Assembly: GCF_014268595.2 (NCBI RefSeq)
Contig: NZ_CP077091.1
Span: forward strand, 828,501-892,500
DNA length: 64,000 nucleotides
Source of the DNA: Pseudomonas hamedanensis
GTDB lineage: Bacteria; Pseudomonadota; Gammaproteobacteria; Pseudomonadales; Pseudomonadaceae
Direction: 5' to 3'
The notes under the pieces are model-generated. The model was not told where the DNA came from. It did no database searches and saw only the letters and a program-made list of their open reading frames with translations. Below, piece by piece: positions 26,561 to 36,407 of this stretch; within the stretch, counting starts at the first letter, position 1, and each line of letters begins with the position of its first letter. The translations under genes and the position numbers were made by a program.

Positions 26561-27853
26561 TCAGCTGCGCTGGTTCTTTGCTTCAATCCATTGCGCCATG
26601 TATTGCGTACTCTTGTGGAGATGATGTCGTAACATGCTGCCGGTAAAATTATTGTTTCTACGGGTTTGTAAGTGCTGCCGGCAGAACTGCAATTTTTCAA
26701 TCAGCGCGGGGCCGTGTATCGCTTGCTGATAGCGTTCGGCGAGCAAGGCATCACCGGTCGCTTGGGCGGCTTGCCAGCGTGATTCGTCCTGATAAAGCTG
26801 GACGGCCGCGTCGGCCAGCGCCGATGCTGAGCTTTCGACCGCGCCAGGCCAGGCATGCGGGCCATGCATGGCCTCGGCACCGACAGGCGTGGTCACGCTT
26901 GGAGTGCCACAGAGCATGGCATCGATCAGCTTGCCTTTGATGCCCGCACCGAAGCGCAAGGGCGCCAGACAAATGCGCGCCTCGGACATCACCTGCAAGG
27001 CATCTTCCGCCCAGTTCATCACATGAAACCCTTGCGCGGCATTGTGCAGGGCTGTGGCTTTCGGCGGTGTATACGCGCCATAAACGTGCAACTGGGCGTC
27101 GGGAAGTCGCTGACGGATCAACGGCCAGAGTGTGGTTTTCATCCAGAGTACGGCGTCCCAGTTCGGCGCGTGGCGGAAGTTGCCGATGCTGAGGAAATGT
27201 GCCCGCTGGGCAAATGCGCGGTGCGCCGTCGCCGGCGGATCAATCATCAGTGGACACCAATGGAGCAAGTCGCGTGGCAAGCCGAATTGCTCGACCAGCA
27301 GTTCGATTTCGACTTCAGAGATCATCAGGTTCAAGTCGCAGCGATACAATGCGGCGACTTCGCGTTTGGCCATATCGGTATCGGCCATCCGTTCAAACTC
27401 TTCGCGCAGGGCAGGACGGAACAACTCACTGAAGTCATCCTGATCAGTGTTGGCTTTCAATCGTTCTTTGAGCCGTTGATGTCGCGCATGTCGCAGACTT
27501 TGCAGATCGGAGGTTTCCAGTACGCGTAACGCGTTCGGGCAGTGCTTTTCCACGCGCCAGCCGAACTGTTCTTCCATCATGAATTGGTCGAACAGCACGA
27601 TGTCCGGTGCAAGTTCTGTGATGAACGCGTCGAAACTGCTGTTGTTCAACTCGATGGCGACTTCGCGGATGCCCAGCGAGGCGAGATCGGCCTTGTGTTC
27701 ACCGGGCCCGGCCGGACTGCTGAAGGTAATGTCCCAGCCTTGCCGCTGGAACGTTTCGAGTATTTGCATGACATGCCCACTGGCCGCCGAAGAGCGGGGT
27801 TCGGGCCAGACATAGCCAATAACCAGAACTTTGGTGGCGCAGGGGCGAGTCAT
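26561..27853 (-). CDS. Glycosyltransferase, GT-B fold (GT4-like)
   Basis: A 430-residue protein with the two-lobe GT-B layout. The N-terminal lobe starts with a strand (KVLVIGYVWPEPRSSAASGH) and a Gly-containing loop; the C-terminal lobe has FLSIGNFRHAPNWDAVLWM, a QLHVYGAY strand and the donor-binding segment LRFGAGIKGKLIDAMLCGTPSVTTPVG. In many GT4 enzymes a Glu stands where this has Lys-Leu-Ile-Asp, a known variation. The ATG at 27853 has AAGGA seven bases upstream. Donor and acceptor cannot be told from the sequence; there is no O-antigen or capsule cluster around it. Confidence 0.8.
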   Translation of the reverse strand: MTRPCATKVLVIGYVWPEPRSSAASGHVMQILETFQRQGWDITFSSPAGPGEHKADLASLGIREVAIELNNSSFDAFITELAPDIVLFDQFMMEEQFGWRVEKHCPNALRVLETSDLQSLRHARHQRLKERLKANTDQDDFSELFRPALREEFERMADTDMAKREVAALYRCDLNLMISEVEIELLVEQFGLPRDLLHWCPLMIDPPATAHRAFAQRAHFLSIGNFRHAPNWDAVLWMKTTLWPLIRQRLPDAQLHVYGAYTPPKATALHNAAQGFHVMNWAEDALQVMSEARICLAPLRFGAGIKGKLIDAMLCGTPSVTTPVGAEAMHGPHAWPGAVESSASALADAAVQLYQDESRWQAAQATGDALLAERYQQAIHGPALIEKLQFCRQHLQTRRNNNFTGSMLRHHLHKSTQYMAQWIEAKNQRS

Positions 27854-27943
27854 GTTTGGATCCTTGAGTACTGGCGAAAAAAGGCGCAATTAAACCACAG
27901 TCGGTGCGGTTCTACTCGGATCCGCCACGGCGGCAGGAAATGA

Positions 27944-30900
27944 TTAATCGAGTGTTTTACCCAGACTGACCTCCAGTCTTCCGATAAATTCGCCAGCGTC
28001 AGTAGTCTTCAATGCCCTTTCTATAGTCGCCATGTTTATGCTGAAACCCGGTGGATCCGATTTGAGTTGGTGAATCAAAGAGACCGCAACCTCATAAGAA
28101 TCTGCGTTGTATAAGGCCGGATGTTCCCGTACCAGCGGTGGCAGACTTGCACGAACGGAGACAAATCTATCCAAGTGGGTAGGGGCTTTCTTCTGCGCCT
28201 TTGGGTAAGGATTGATAAACGACGGATCTGCCATCCGCGGATTACGCGCAAGGTCTACGAGTGGCGCGGCGTTATAAAGAGCGTGGTCCAGCGGTGCACC
28301 GTAATACAGATCAAGTGTCCCGGGGGCGCCGTGTGACATTTCGTGGATAAGCACATCTGCCACTCTGGATTCGTCATATTTATTGGAGCGATAGAAGTGA
28401 TCCAAATGGTCGGGATAGATGTCGATGAATTGATTGACTGAGTTCTTATCGATTTTGTTATCGATGACCGCTTTCTTCCAGGCTTTATATTCGGGTACGT
28501 TAAGCGCTGCCACGGCTGGGACCTTTGTCTTTTTAAACGCGATATTGGCGAGGGAAAAAGAATCAAGGTCCTTGCGCATTTCTCGCAGTCTTTTTTGGAC
28601 ATGCTGAATGGCTTCGTCAGAGTCTGTACCAAACATACAACTGAAAACCCTGCGAATGTCTGAATTCGATTCTGCGTCTGCCAGCAAAAAAAGGGCCTCG
28701 TCAAGTTTTCCTTTGGCCACGGGCAGCGCCTTCTTCAGATATCCATGGGTATAGCCTTTCGGCATGATCTTGCGCCAGTTCAGCGCCGGAAGACCGAATT
28801 TGAACTGCAGATCATCAAGTTTTGCGCCCCAGGGCTGACCTAGTCGGTTGACAGCGTACCAGTCGTCACCGCGTCGAATGCCCCAAACCTGAAAGACATC
28901 CTGTGATGTCTGCACAGGGCGCCAGGTACCCAGTCGAATAACGTCTGAATCAAGCGTGCCAGCCAATTGATGGTAGGGCTTTGCGCCGGACAACCGGCGA
29001 AGCTCGGAAACAGTATTTTCCAAGACTGCCAGACTCTTGTTTAACCCCTTGTGCAGGAGTTTCGACCCCTGCACAAGCAGATCTGTTGCCCCGTCCAGCG
29101 GGTTGAGCAGGTTACTGAACAGCCCCAGACCGGCTTTGGCTATGGCGCTGGCCTTGGTGATGTTAGTCATGCTTCTTGCTGCGATCGTTGCAACTTGCGC
29201 AACGGCACCGATCATCAGCAACACTGTCATCGCTGCCTCCAGAGTACACGCCGCGACACCGTCTAACTGTCTGTTCAGATCATCCGAAGTCAAGTCCTCT
29301 ATACAGGACTTGAAAGGCACGACGAAGTTGAGAAACGTATCCAGATCTTTATTCCGCTTTGCGCGTATTGCCTCCAGGCGTGTCTGTCCCCAGCATTCCC
29401 TCACCAGTTCATCGTAGGTGGCGATGGGGCGGTGCTTGAGTACCAGATTCGCCAACGCGTCGAATTCATTAGAGTAGAAGCTTTGGTAGTAACCTTGGGT
29501 TTCCGCATCGGGTGAAAGGGGCGGCGTTGACAGCACAGCGATTCTTTCGATGATGCCCCTGCTGTTGTTGACCAGGCCGGGCGGGACTCCATGAGTGTAG
29601 CACTCGATATTAGTCGGAATTTGATGCACTTTCGCAGGAAGCGAGTGTTTACTTTTGTCACTGCGCGCAGTTGCATGTACGAGATTTTCTCGCTGAATAA
29701 ACGCTGCCAGCTCGGTATTTTCGCGACAGCCGCCGTGCAAGGTGAACAATTCGTAACACGTAAAGGTATTTTCAAATTGTGAACCAATGATTACACCGTA
29801 ACGGCCGGTTGCCTGTTCTATATCGACATGGCTCTCTGTCTCTGTTCGATACTTGGCCTGCAGGATCGCGTCAATAGTTGTGGCTAATGGATTGGCCTTG
29901 ATTGGAGTTCTGTCTTGCAGTTTCGCAACGGTCGGCCGGACGATGAACAATGTCAGCTGGCCTTTCAGCAAACGTCTACGGGCAGGCAAGGGCAATGAGG
30001 ACAGCGCAGCTTTCACATGCTGGTGAAGCGCTTTTGTATGAGTGACATAGTCTGAGTTGAATCGCCGATGGAACTCACCGTCGGGAGAAATCAGATTAGA
30101 GGACATAAACGGGAAAGTTTTATAAATGCTTTCGCCTTTTTTTCGGTCCCAATCGCCGGTCGCCAAGTCATTGGACATATGTAACTCTACGGGTGACATC
30201 AGTACGTCTGAATACGCGTCTTCCAAGGGTCGATTCCTCTTTTGAGTCATGACCTCTTCTTCAAGGTAAGTACAGCCTTGGGCGACATGCTTGAGAATTT
30301 CCAGAGAGATGGATTTGCGCGACGGCAAAGGGCGAGACAATATTTCAGCCGTTTTAGCGAGGGTCTTGGCAGGTCGCGCATACGCGGCCACGGCTTTTTC
30401 CAGTGATTGTTCGGGCGTTTTGCTTATCTCGTCGGGTTGCAGGAGTTTATTGAACAGTGCCCAGTCAAGTAGCGGGTCCACAGCGGCCAGTGCATCGAGT
30501 GTCTTTTGCGATTCGTGGACTGAGTCCAGACGTTGCCATCGCTGAACTTCTTCATAGGTCATCAAGCGTGTTGATCCAGGCGCCATGATTTCCAGCACCG
30601 CAACGACCCTGCAGAACTCGACCCATTGCGGGGTCCCCAACAACAACGTCGACGGCAGATCCCTTACAAGAAACTCCGGCGCGGCCTGCGCCAGTAAAAG
30701 ATGAGCGGCCAGTGCGACATTTTTTTTACTGACCCGGTGATACTTGTTCAGGTGGCTTTCGAATTCGGTTTGTACCTGAGCAAACGTTTTCTCGATGAAC
30801 TCCACGGCGTACAGGTTGAAGCCTGCGATATGATTACGAGGTTCCTGCTCACCGATGTCGGGGTGAAGATCAAGCAGTAAAGACGTTAGCATGATCATTT

Positions 30901-31792
30901 GCAGCGACTCGGTTGTCTGAGTCTGGCCGGCGTTTGCCCCATACCAGTCGAGGTCTCGCACGAACGCTTGGGCCCAACTTGAACCAATAGGGCTCGACAC
31001 CAGTTTGATCAGGGTTTCTTCGGCTTCCGAGCGCATGACAGGAGCCGATCTTCCGCCCAGTACGCTGTCGGACAGGTGTTCCAATAATGAATCACCCTTA
31101 AGGTACGTTGCGATAAGCTTGCGAAACTGAGCGCGCTGAGCAGCGGCGAGCGTGACGGCATTGCCTTGAGTCCTTATCAATTCCCAATAATTACCTGTCG
31201 AGGGACTGACGGGTGGTTTCATTTTCATGAAATTCGTCAGCTTACGGCTTTCGCCAACCGTCTTAGGTATGGTGTATCCATGAAACTTAAGCCACTGGCC
31301 GAGCTCGATACTGTCACTGAGAGAGAGGCGTCCTCCCGTGCGCTTGGCCATTTCAACCAGAACTGAAAAATCTTCCTTTAGGTCAGGTGCAAGTTTCAGT
31401 ACGGCGGCGTAGCTGAGTCTTTTGCCTGAATTATTTGCAATAAACTCTCCTGCGTCTGTCACGTCTAATGTCGAGTGGTCAGGAAGTCCGGTAATCGCCC
31501 GCAGCTTTTGGAAAGAGGGCGCTTCGTGTAGTTTACGCAACAGGTCGCGACCTGGCTGAAGCGTGTCTTCGAGCGTGGAGTCCGGCTCCAGAGAAACGTA
31601 GGCGCCTTCCAGTGCAATCGGTTGAGCAGCCTGTAGCTTTTCACCGCGCAATGTTAATTTGTTAATAACTTCGTCCCGCTCGCTGTTGTCACTTTGCAAG
31701 TTGTAAGGTTGCAGCGAGACGCTAGAAACAGGCTTGGATGAGTATCTTTGATCGGGTATTAAGGTTTCAGCGGTTTTCATGATTGGATTCAT
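27944..31792 (-). CDS. Large putative toxin with C-terminal aspzincin (M35-like) metalloprotease site
   Basis: A 1282-residue protein. The first 850 residues are mainly helical and without recognised motif, resembling the long N-terminal regions of Pseudomonas dermonecrotic-type toxins. A hydrophobic stretch around 855-900 (AAMTVLLMIGAVAQVATIA) could insert in a membrane. Near the end H1150-E-M-S-H1154 is followed by G1158-T-L-D1161-L-Y-Y-G1165, matching the aspzincin pattern HExxH plus GTxD and YG seen in M35 deuterolysins. The Asp would be the third zinc ligand. There is no signal peptide. No adjacent immunity or secretion gene is seen, so the secretion route is unknown. Confidence 0.72.
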   Translation of the reverse strand: MNPIMKTAETLIPDQRYSSKPVSSVSLQPYNLQSDNSERDEVINKLTLRGEKLQAAQPIALEGAYVSLEPDSTLEDTLQPGRDLLRKLHEAPSFQKLRAITGLPDHSTLDVTDAGEFIANNSGKRLSYAAVLKLAPDLKEDFSVLVEMAKRTGGRLSLSDSIELGQWLKFHGYTIPKTVGESRKLTNFMKMKPPVSPSTGNYWELIRTQGNAVTLAAAQRAQFRKLIATYLKGDSLLEHLSDSVLGGRSAPVMRSEAEETLIKLVSSPIGSSWAQAFVRDLDWYGANAGQTQTTESLQMIMLTSLLLDLHPDIGEQEPRNHIAGFNLYAVEFIEKTFAQVQTEFESHLNKYHRVSKKNVALAAHLLLAQAAPEFLVRDLPSTLLLGTPQWVEFCRVVAVLEIMAPGSTRLMTYEEVQRWQRLDSVHESQKTLDALAAVDPLLDWALFNKLLQPDEISKTPEQSLEKAVAAYARPAKTLAKTAEILSRPLPSRKSISLEILKHVAQGCTYLEEEVMTQKRNRPLEDAYSDVLMSPVELHMSNDLATGDWDRKKGESIYKTFPFMSSNLISPDGEFHRRFNSDYVTHTKALHQHVKAALSSLPLPARRRLLKGQLTLFIVRPTVAKLQDRTPIKANPLATTIDAILQAKYRTETESHVDIEQATGRYGVIIGSQFENTFTCYELFTLHGGCRENTELAAFIQRENLVHATARSDKSKHSLPAKVHQIPTNIECYTHGVPPGLVNNSRGIIERIAVLSTPPLSPDAETQGYYQSFYSNEFDALANLVLKHRPIATYDELVRECWGQTRLEAIRAKRNKDLDTFLNFVVPFKSCIEDLTSDDLNRQLDGVAACTLEAAMTVLLMIGAVAQVATIAARSMTNITKASAIAKAGLGLFSNLLNPLDGATDLLVQGSKLLHKGLNKSLAVLENTVSELRRLSGAKPYHQLAGTLDSDVIRLGTWRPVQTSQDVFQVWGIRRGDDWYAVNRLGQPWGAKLDDLQFKFGLPALNWRKIMPKGYTHGYLKKALPVAKGKLDEALFLLADAESNSDIRRVFSCMFGTDSDEAIQHVQKRLREMRKDLDSFSLANIAFKKTKVPAVAALNVPEYKAWKKAVIDNKIDKNSVNQFIDIYPDHLDHFYRSNKYDESRVADVLIHEMSHGAPGTLDLYYGAPLDHALYNAAPLVDLARNPRMADPSFINPYPKAQKKAPTHLDRFVSVRASLPPLVREHPALYNADSYEVAVSLIHQLKSDPPGFSINMATIERALKTTDAGEFIGRLEVSLGKTLD

Positions 31793-32266
31793 TGCTGTGA
31801 AGTTGAATAAAGATTCTCTTTTCTTGGTTGGTTGTTTTCAAGTTTAGTATGTAAGCGCATCTGACAGTGCCTTTATAAAACTGTTTTGTGATTCGCAATG
31901 GATCACTAAAATAATGCTGTCTCATGCTTTTTTTAAAGCAGACAAGTTCTTTTTTTGGGAGAGTAAGGAACTACAGATCGCACTATAGGTCGCGCGTAGG
32001 GGGGGAACGAATTGCCAGGTATTCAAAGGTGGTGTCGAAGATTCATTGTTGTGGTTGTCGCACTGAAAGGTCGGTTACCGCCGCGCATCATCATCTGCAC
32101 GGCGACTCCGATTTGACTGTCGATAATGCCGCATCGGTAACTGAATTTGGGGGAGGTATCATTCCTGCATCGGTGAAGACAGTGCTGCCTTGGTGTCGGG
32201 AAACATGAACGGAGGCCGGCGAAAGCGACCATCAATGACATCATCGCTTTCAGGGTGCTTCAAAGA
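31793..32266. other. Intergenic region upstream of the aspzincin gene
   Basis: About 470 nt, AT-rich on the left half (several T-runs at 31920-31960) and without a supportable gene; a 94-codon frame at 31924-32208 lacks family likeness and a Shine-Dalgarno. It must hold the promoter of the leftward 1282-residue gene and the 3' end of the receiver gene at 32267. Confidence 0.5.
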
Positions 32267-32644
32267 TTATTGAACAGTCTCCAAGATGCGTTTTACTTTG
32301 TCGCGTAGTTGATCAATCGAAAACGGCTTGCCGATCATGTCCATGCCTTCCGGGAGATCAATCGATTCGGCATAGCCACTGGCGAACAGTACAGGCAGTT
32401 CCGGGCGTGACTTTCGTGCTTCGGCGGCAAGTTCACGACCGTCCATGTCGGGTAGCCCCACATCCGTCATCATCAGATCGATGCGGGTGTCCAGATTCTT
32501 GAGGATTACCTGCGCCTGAGCGCTACCGTCGGCCTCTACAACCGTGTATTCCAACTCCTCAAGCACATCGACAATGAGCATGCGCACGATGTCGTCGTCT
32601 TCTACGACGAGGATGGTGGCAGGGGTGGCAGGGTTGGCAGACAT
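32267..32644 (-). CDS. Stand-alone receiver-domain response regulator
   Basis: A 125-residue CheY-like protein: acidic pocket EDDD (residues 16-19), phosphoacceptor D61 in MMTDVGLPDMDG, Ser in LFASGYAES, and K107 in GKPFS. It is only a receiver, with no output domain. Its sequence pattern (VGLPDMDGRELA, SGYAES) resembles the receivers fused to HWE/HisKA hybrid kinases, including the C-terminal domain of the kinase at 42570. It faces away from the signalling operon starting at 32910, so it may be the phosphate sink or relay of that hybrid kinase. Confidence 0.85.
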   Translation of the reverse strand: MSANPATPATILVVEDDDIVRMLIVDVLEELEYTVVEADGSAQAQVILKNLDTRIDLMMTDVGLPDMDGRELAAEARKSRPELPVLFASGYAESIDLPEGMDMIGKPFSIDQLRDKVKRILETVQ

Positions 32645-32909
32645 GACAGGACTCTCGGAAGAAGGAAATCGGGGGATACCGGTCGATCAAAATCACCGGA
32701 CTCTTGCATGAGTAAATGGCGCATAGCCACAAGTTCCCGTTCTGATACAAAAAAAGAGCGGGGCCGTGCGCGACGACAAGGATAACTGCTGCTGCCATCA
32801 CAAAGGGCAGGCGTGTAGGAAAATGCCATCAATATTGTCAGAAAAATGGATCCAGCCTGTGGTTTTGGGGCAAACTCTCGGGTTTTCAACAGTTCGACAA
32901 GGCTGCCCC

Positions 32910-35900
32910 ATGTCCTCTCCGTCTTCGGTTGATGAACAACGGTTTCGTAAACTCCTGAGTCGCAACATCAGCCTGCCGCTGGGTGTTGGCGCGATCAGTG
33001 CGGTGTTCTTCGTGTCGCTGATTACCTATCTGCTGTCGGTGATCCAGTGGGTCGAGCACACCGACCGGGTCATCAATAACGCGAACGAGGCGGTCAAGTT
33101 GACCGTCGACCTCGAAACCGGGATGCGCGGTTACCTGCTCAGTGGCGATGAGCATTTTCTCGATCCCTACGAAACGGCGAAGCCGCGTATCGCCGTCGCG
33201 CTCAACACGCTGCTCGAATTGACGGCGGACAATCCGATTCAGACCGATCGCTTGCGTCGTCTTCAGGCGTTGCAGGTCGAGTGGGCCAACTACGCGCAGT
33301 CGATGATTGATTTGCAGCGCAGCAGCGGCGATTACCGCGGCGCGGTGAAAGCGGGGCGGGGCAAGCGCCTGACGGATGAGATTCGTAAACAGTTTGAAGA
33401 CGTGATCGAAACCGAGCAGGTCCTGCGCGCCACGCGCAACGAGGATGTGCGCCGCACGACGGTCTGGAGCATCAGCCTGTACCTGCTGTTCATCGCCGGG
33501 ATCAGCGGCTTGCTTGCCTATATAGGCCGCCGCGATCTGGTCAACCTGTCCCAGAGTTACTCCGCCACCCTGTCGGCACAGGAGGCCAGCGCCCAACGTC
33601 TGGAGCGCCAGGCCTGGCTGCGCAACGGGCAAACGCAGTTGGCCGAGCAGGTGTTGGGGCAACTCACGCTGAATCTGCTGGGCCGCAATATTCTGCAGTT
33701 CTGTGCGCAATACCTGGGAAGCGCCGTCGCGGCGCTGTATGTGCGTGAAGAACACGGTGGTCTCAAACGCGTCGCCACTTACGGCTTTTCCCGTGAGCAG
33801 GAAGACCAGGAACAGGTGATCTACAGTGGCGAAGGTATCGCCGGGCAGGTTGCCCAGCAGGCGCGCCTGATTCGTCTCGACTCGGTGCCGGCCGATTACT
33901 TCAAGGTCAGCTCGGGTCTTGGCGAAGGTCTGCCTCACAGCGTGCTGGTGGTGCCGACCAGCGACGACGATCGGGTCAACGGTGTGATTGAACTGGGCTT
34001 TCTGCGGCCATTGACCGATCGCGACATCGACCTGCTGGAACTGATCGCCGGCAACATCGGTACGTCGATCGAAGCGGCACGTTACCGCCAGCGATTGCAG
34101 GAAGTGCTCGCTGAAACCCAGCAACTCAACGAAGAGCTGCAAGTGCAGCAGGAAGAGCTGAAAACCGCCAACGAAGAGCTCGAAGAACAGTCGCGCATCC
34201 TCAAGGAGTCCCAGGCTCACCTGGAAACCCAGCAGGTCGAACTGGAGCAGACCAACGAGCAGCTTGCCGAGCAGGCGCAGACCCTGGCCGAGCAGCGCGA
34301 TGCCATGGACTTGAAGAATAACTTGCTCAACCAGGCTCAGGTGCAGCTCGAAGAGCGCGCTGAAGAGTTGCAGCGTTCGAGCAAGTACAAGTCAGAATTT
34401 CTCGCCAACATGTCCCACGAACTGCGCACGCCGCTGAACAGTTCGCTGATTCTGGCCAAGTTGCTGGCGGAAAATCCGCACGAAAACCTCACCACCGAAC
34501 AGGTCAAGTTTGCTGAGTCCATCTACTCGGCGGGCAATGATCTGCTCAACCTGATCAACGACATTCTGGATATTTCCAAGGTTGAAGCCGGCAAGCTCGA
34601 AGTGGTTCCGGAAAACACCAGCGTCGCCCGGCTGGCCGACAGTCTGCGCAGCCTGTTCGAACCGGTGGCCGCCGACAAGCACCTGACGTTCAGCGTCGAT
34701 TTGCTCCCGGGCGCGCCGTCGGTGCTGTTTACCGACCGACAGCGTCTGGAGCAGGTGATCAAGAACCTGCTGTCCAATGCGGTGAAGTTCACCGAACAAG
34801 GCGCCGTCAGCCTGACCATCAGCGGTCAGCCGAACGACGGCATTGCCTTCGTTGTACAAGATTCGGGGATTGGCATTGCAGCCGATCAGCAGGAAAGCAT
34901 TTTCGAAGCGTTCCGCCAGGCCGACGGCACCACCAATCGCAAGTACGGCGGCACCGGGTTGGGGCTGTCGATTTCCCGCGACCTGGCGACCCTGCTCGGT
35001 GGTTCGATCAGCGTCTCCAGTACACCGGGGCAGGGCAGCGTCTTCACGCTGGTATTGCCGCAACACTACAGCGAGTCCAACCAGGTCGCATCGCTGCCCT
35101 CGACGTTTACCCCCCCAGCCCCGAGCGCGGCCGTCGCACCTGCGCCCACGCCTGTGGTTTCGCCGCTGGCGCCAGTACACATTCCGCGATTCGCCGACGA
35201 CCGTGACAAGGCGCCGTTTGCCACTCGCTGCATTCTGGTCGTGGAAGATGAGCCGAACTTTGCGCACATTCTTTACGATCTGGCGCACGAGCTCGGTTAT
35301 CACTGCCTGGTGGCCCATGGCGCCGATGAAGGCTACGACCTGGCCCGTGAGTTTGTCCCGGACGCGATCCTGCTCGATATGCGCCTGCCGGATCACTCTG
35401 GTCTCACTGTGTTGCAACGCCTGAAGGAGCACGCTGGAACCCGACACATTCCGGTGCACGTAATCTCGGTCGAGGACCGGGTTGAGGCAGCGATGCACAT
35501 GGGCGCGATCGGTTACGCCGTCAAACCCACCACCCGTGAGGAGCTGAAAGATGTGTTCGCCCGTCTCGAAGCCAAGCTGACGCAGAAGGTCAAGCGCGTG
35601 CTGCTGGTCGAGGACGATGATTTGCAGCGCGAAAGCATTGCGCGACTGATTGGCGACGAGGACATCGAGATCACCGCGGTCGGTCTGGCCCAGGATGCGC
35701 TGGAGCTATTGCGCAACACTATTTACGACTGCATGGTGATCGACCTGAAGCTGCCGGACATGCTCGGCAACGACTTGCTCAAACGCATGTCCACCGAAGA
35801 TATCTGTTCATTCCCGCCGGTCATCGTCTATACCGGACGCAACCTGACCCGCGATGAAGAGGCCGAACTGCGCAAGTATTCGCGTTCGATCATCATCAAG

Positions 35901-36407
35901 GGCGCGCGATCGCCAGAGCGGCTGCTGGACGAGGTCACACTCTTTCTGCACAAAGTCGAATCGCAGTTGTCCCATGAACGGCAGAAGATGCTCAAGACCG
36001 CACGCAGCCGCGACAAGGTCTTCGAAGGTCGCAAGGTGCTGCTGGTGGATGACGATGTCCGCAATATTTTCGCCCTGACCAGTGCGCTGGAGCACAAGGG
36101 CGCCGTGGTGGTGATCGGCCGTAACGGCCGTGAAGCCATTGAGAGACTCAACGAAGTCGAAGACATCGATCTGGTGTTGATGGACGTGATGATGCCGGAA
36201 ATGGATGGGTTCGAAGCCACTGTCGAGATCCGCAAGGATCCGCGCTGGCGCAAGCTGCCGATCATTGCGGTGACGGCCAAGGCCATGAAAGACGACCAGG
36301 AACGCTGCCTGCAGGCCGGCGCAAATGACTATCTGGCCAAACCGATTGATCTCGATCGCCTGTTCTCGCTGATTCGCGTGTGGTTACCGAAGATGGAACG
36401 CATCTAG
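32910..36407 (+). CDS. CHASE3-GAF hybrid histidine kinase with three receivers
   Basis: A 1165-residue membrane kinase. In order: membrane helix (about 20-46), CHASE3-like sensor (about 50-180), second membrane helix (183-206), GAF (about 240-384), a Gln/Glu-rich coiled coil (390-495), HisKA with H503 in MSHELRTPLNSSL, HATPase with an N-box near 616 and GGTGLGLSISRDLATLLGG, then receivers starting near 773, 893 and 1040. The middle receiver ends less typically (YTGRNL, then KGARSPERL). The ATG at 32910 follows AAGG; an earlier ATG would add 48 residues before the membrane helix. The stop overlaps the next start by 1 nt. Confidence 0.9.
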   Translation: MSSPSSVDEQRFRKLLSRNISLPLGVGAISAVFFVSLITYLLSVIQWVEHTDRVINNANEAVKLTVDLETGMRGYLLSGDEHFLDPYETAKPRIAVALNTLLELTADNPIQTDRLRRLQALQVEWANYAQSMIDLQRSSGDYRGAVKAGRGKRLTDEIRKQFEDVIETEQVLRATRNEDVRRTTVWSISLYLLFIAGISGLLAYIGRRDLVNLSQSYSATLSAQEASAQRLERQAWLRNGQTQLAEQVLGQLTLNLLGRNILQFCAQYLGSAVAALYVREEHGGLKRVATYGFSREQEDQEQVIYSGEGIAGQVAQQARLIRLDSVPADYFKVSSGLGEGLPHSVLVVPTSDDDRVNGVIELGFLRPLTDRDIDLLELIAGNIGTSIEAARYRQRLQEVLAETQQLNEELQVQQEELKTANEELEEQSRILKESQAHLETQQVELEQTNEQLAEQAQTLAEQRDAMDLKNNLLNQAQVQLEERAEELQRSSKYKSEFLANMSHELRTPLNSSLILAKLLAENPHENLTTEQVKFAESIYSAGNDLLNLINDILDISKVEAGKLEVVPENTSVARLADSLRSLFEPVAADKHLTFSVDLLPGAPSVLFTDRQRLEQVIKNLLSNAVKFTEQGAVSLTISGQPNDGIAFVVQDSGIGIAADQQESIFEAFRQADGTTNRKYGGTGLGLSISRDLATLLGGSISVSSTPGQGSVFTLVLPQHYSESNQVASLPSTFTPPAPSAAVAPAPTPVVSPLAPVHIPRFADDRDKAPFATRCILVVEDEPNFAHILYDLAHELGYHCLVAHGADEGYDLAREFVPDAILLDMRLPDHSGLTVLQRLKEHAGTRHIPVHVISVEDRVEAAMHMGAIGYAVKPTTREELKDVFARLEAKLTQKVKRVLLVEDDDLQRESIARLIGDEDIEITAVGLAQDALELLRNTIYDCMVIDLKLPDMLGNDLLKRMSTEDICSFPPVIVYTGRNLTRDEEAELRKYSRSIIIKGARSPERLLDEVTLFLHKVESQLSHERQKMLKTARSRDKVFEGRKVLLVDDDVRNIFALTSALEHKGAVVVIGRNGREAIERLNEVEDIDLVLMDVMMPEMDGFEATVEIRKDPRWRKLPIIAVTAKAMKDDQERCLQAGANDYLAKPIDLDRLFSLIRVWLPKMERI

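Noticed and set aside
31924..32208. 94-codon frame in the 470-nt intergenic region
   Set aside because: No Shine-Dalgarno, odd composition, no resemblance to a family; treated as non-coding.
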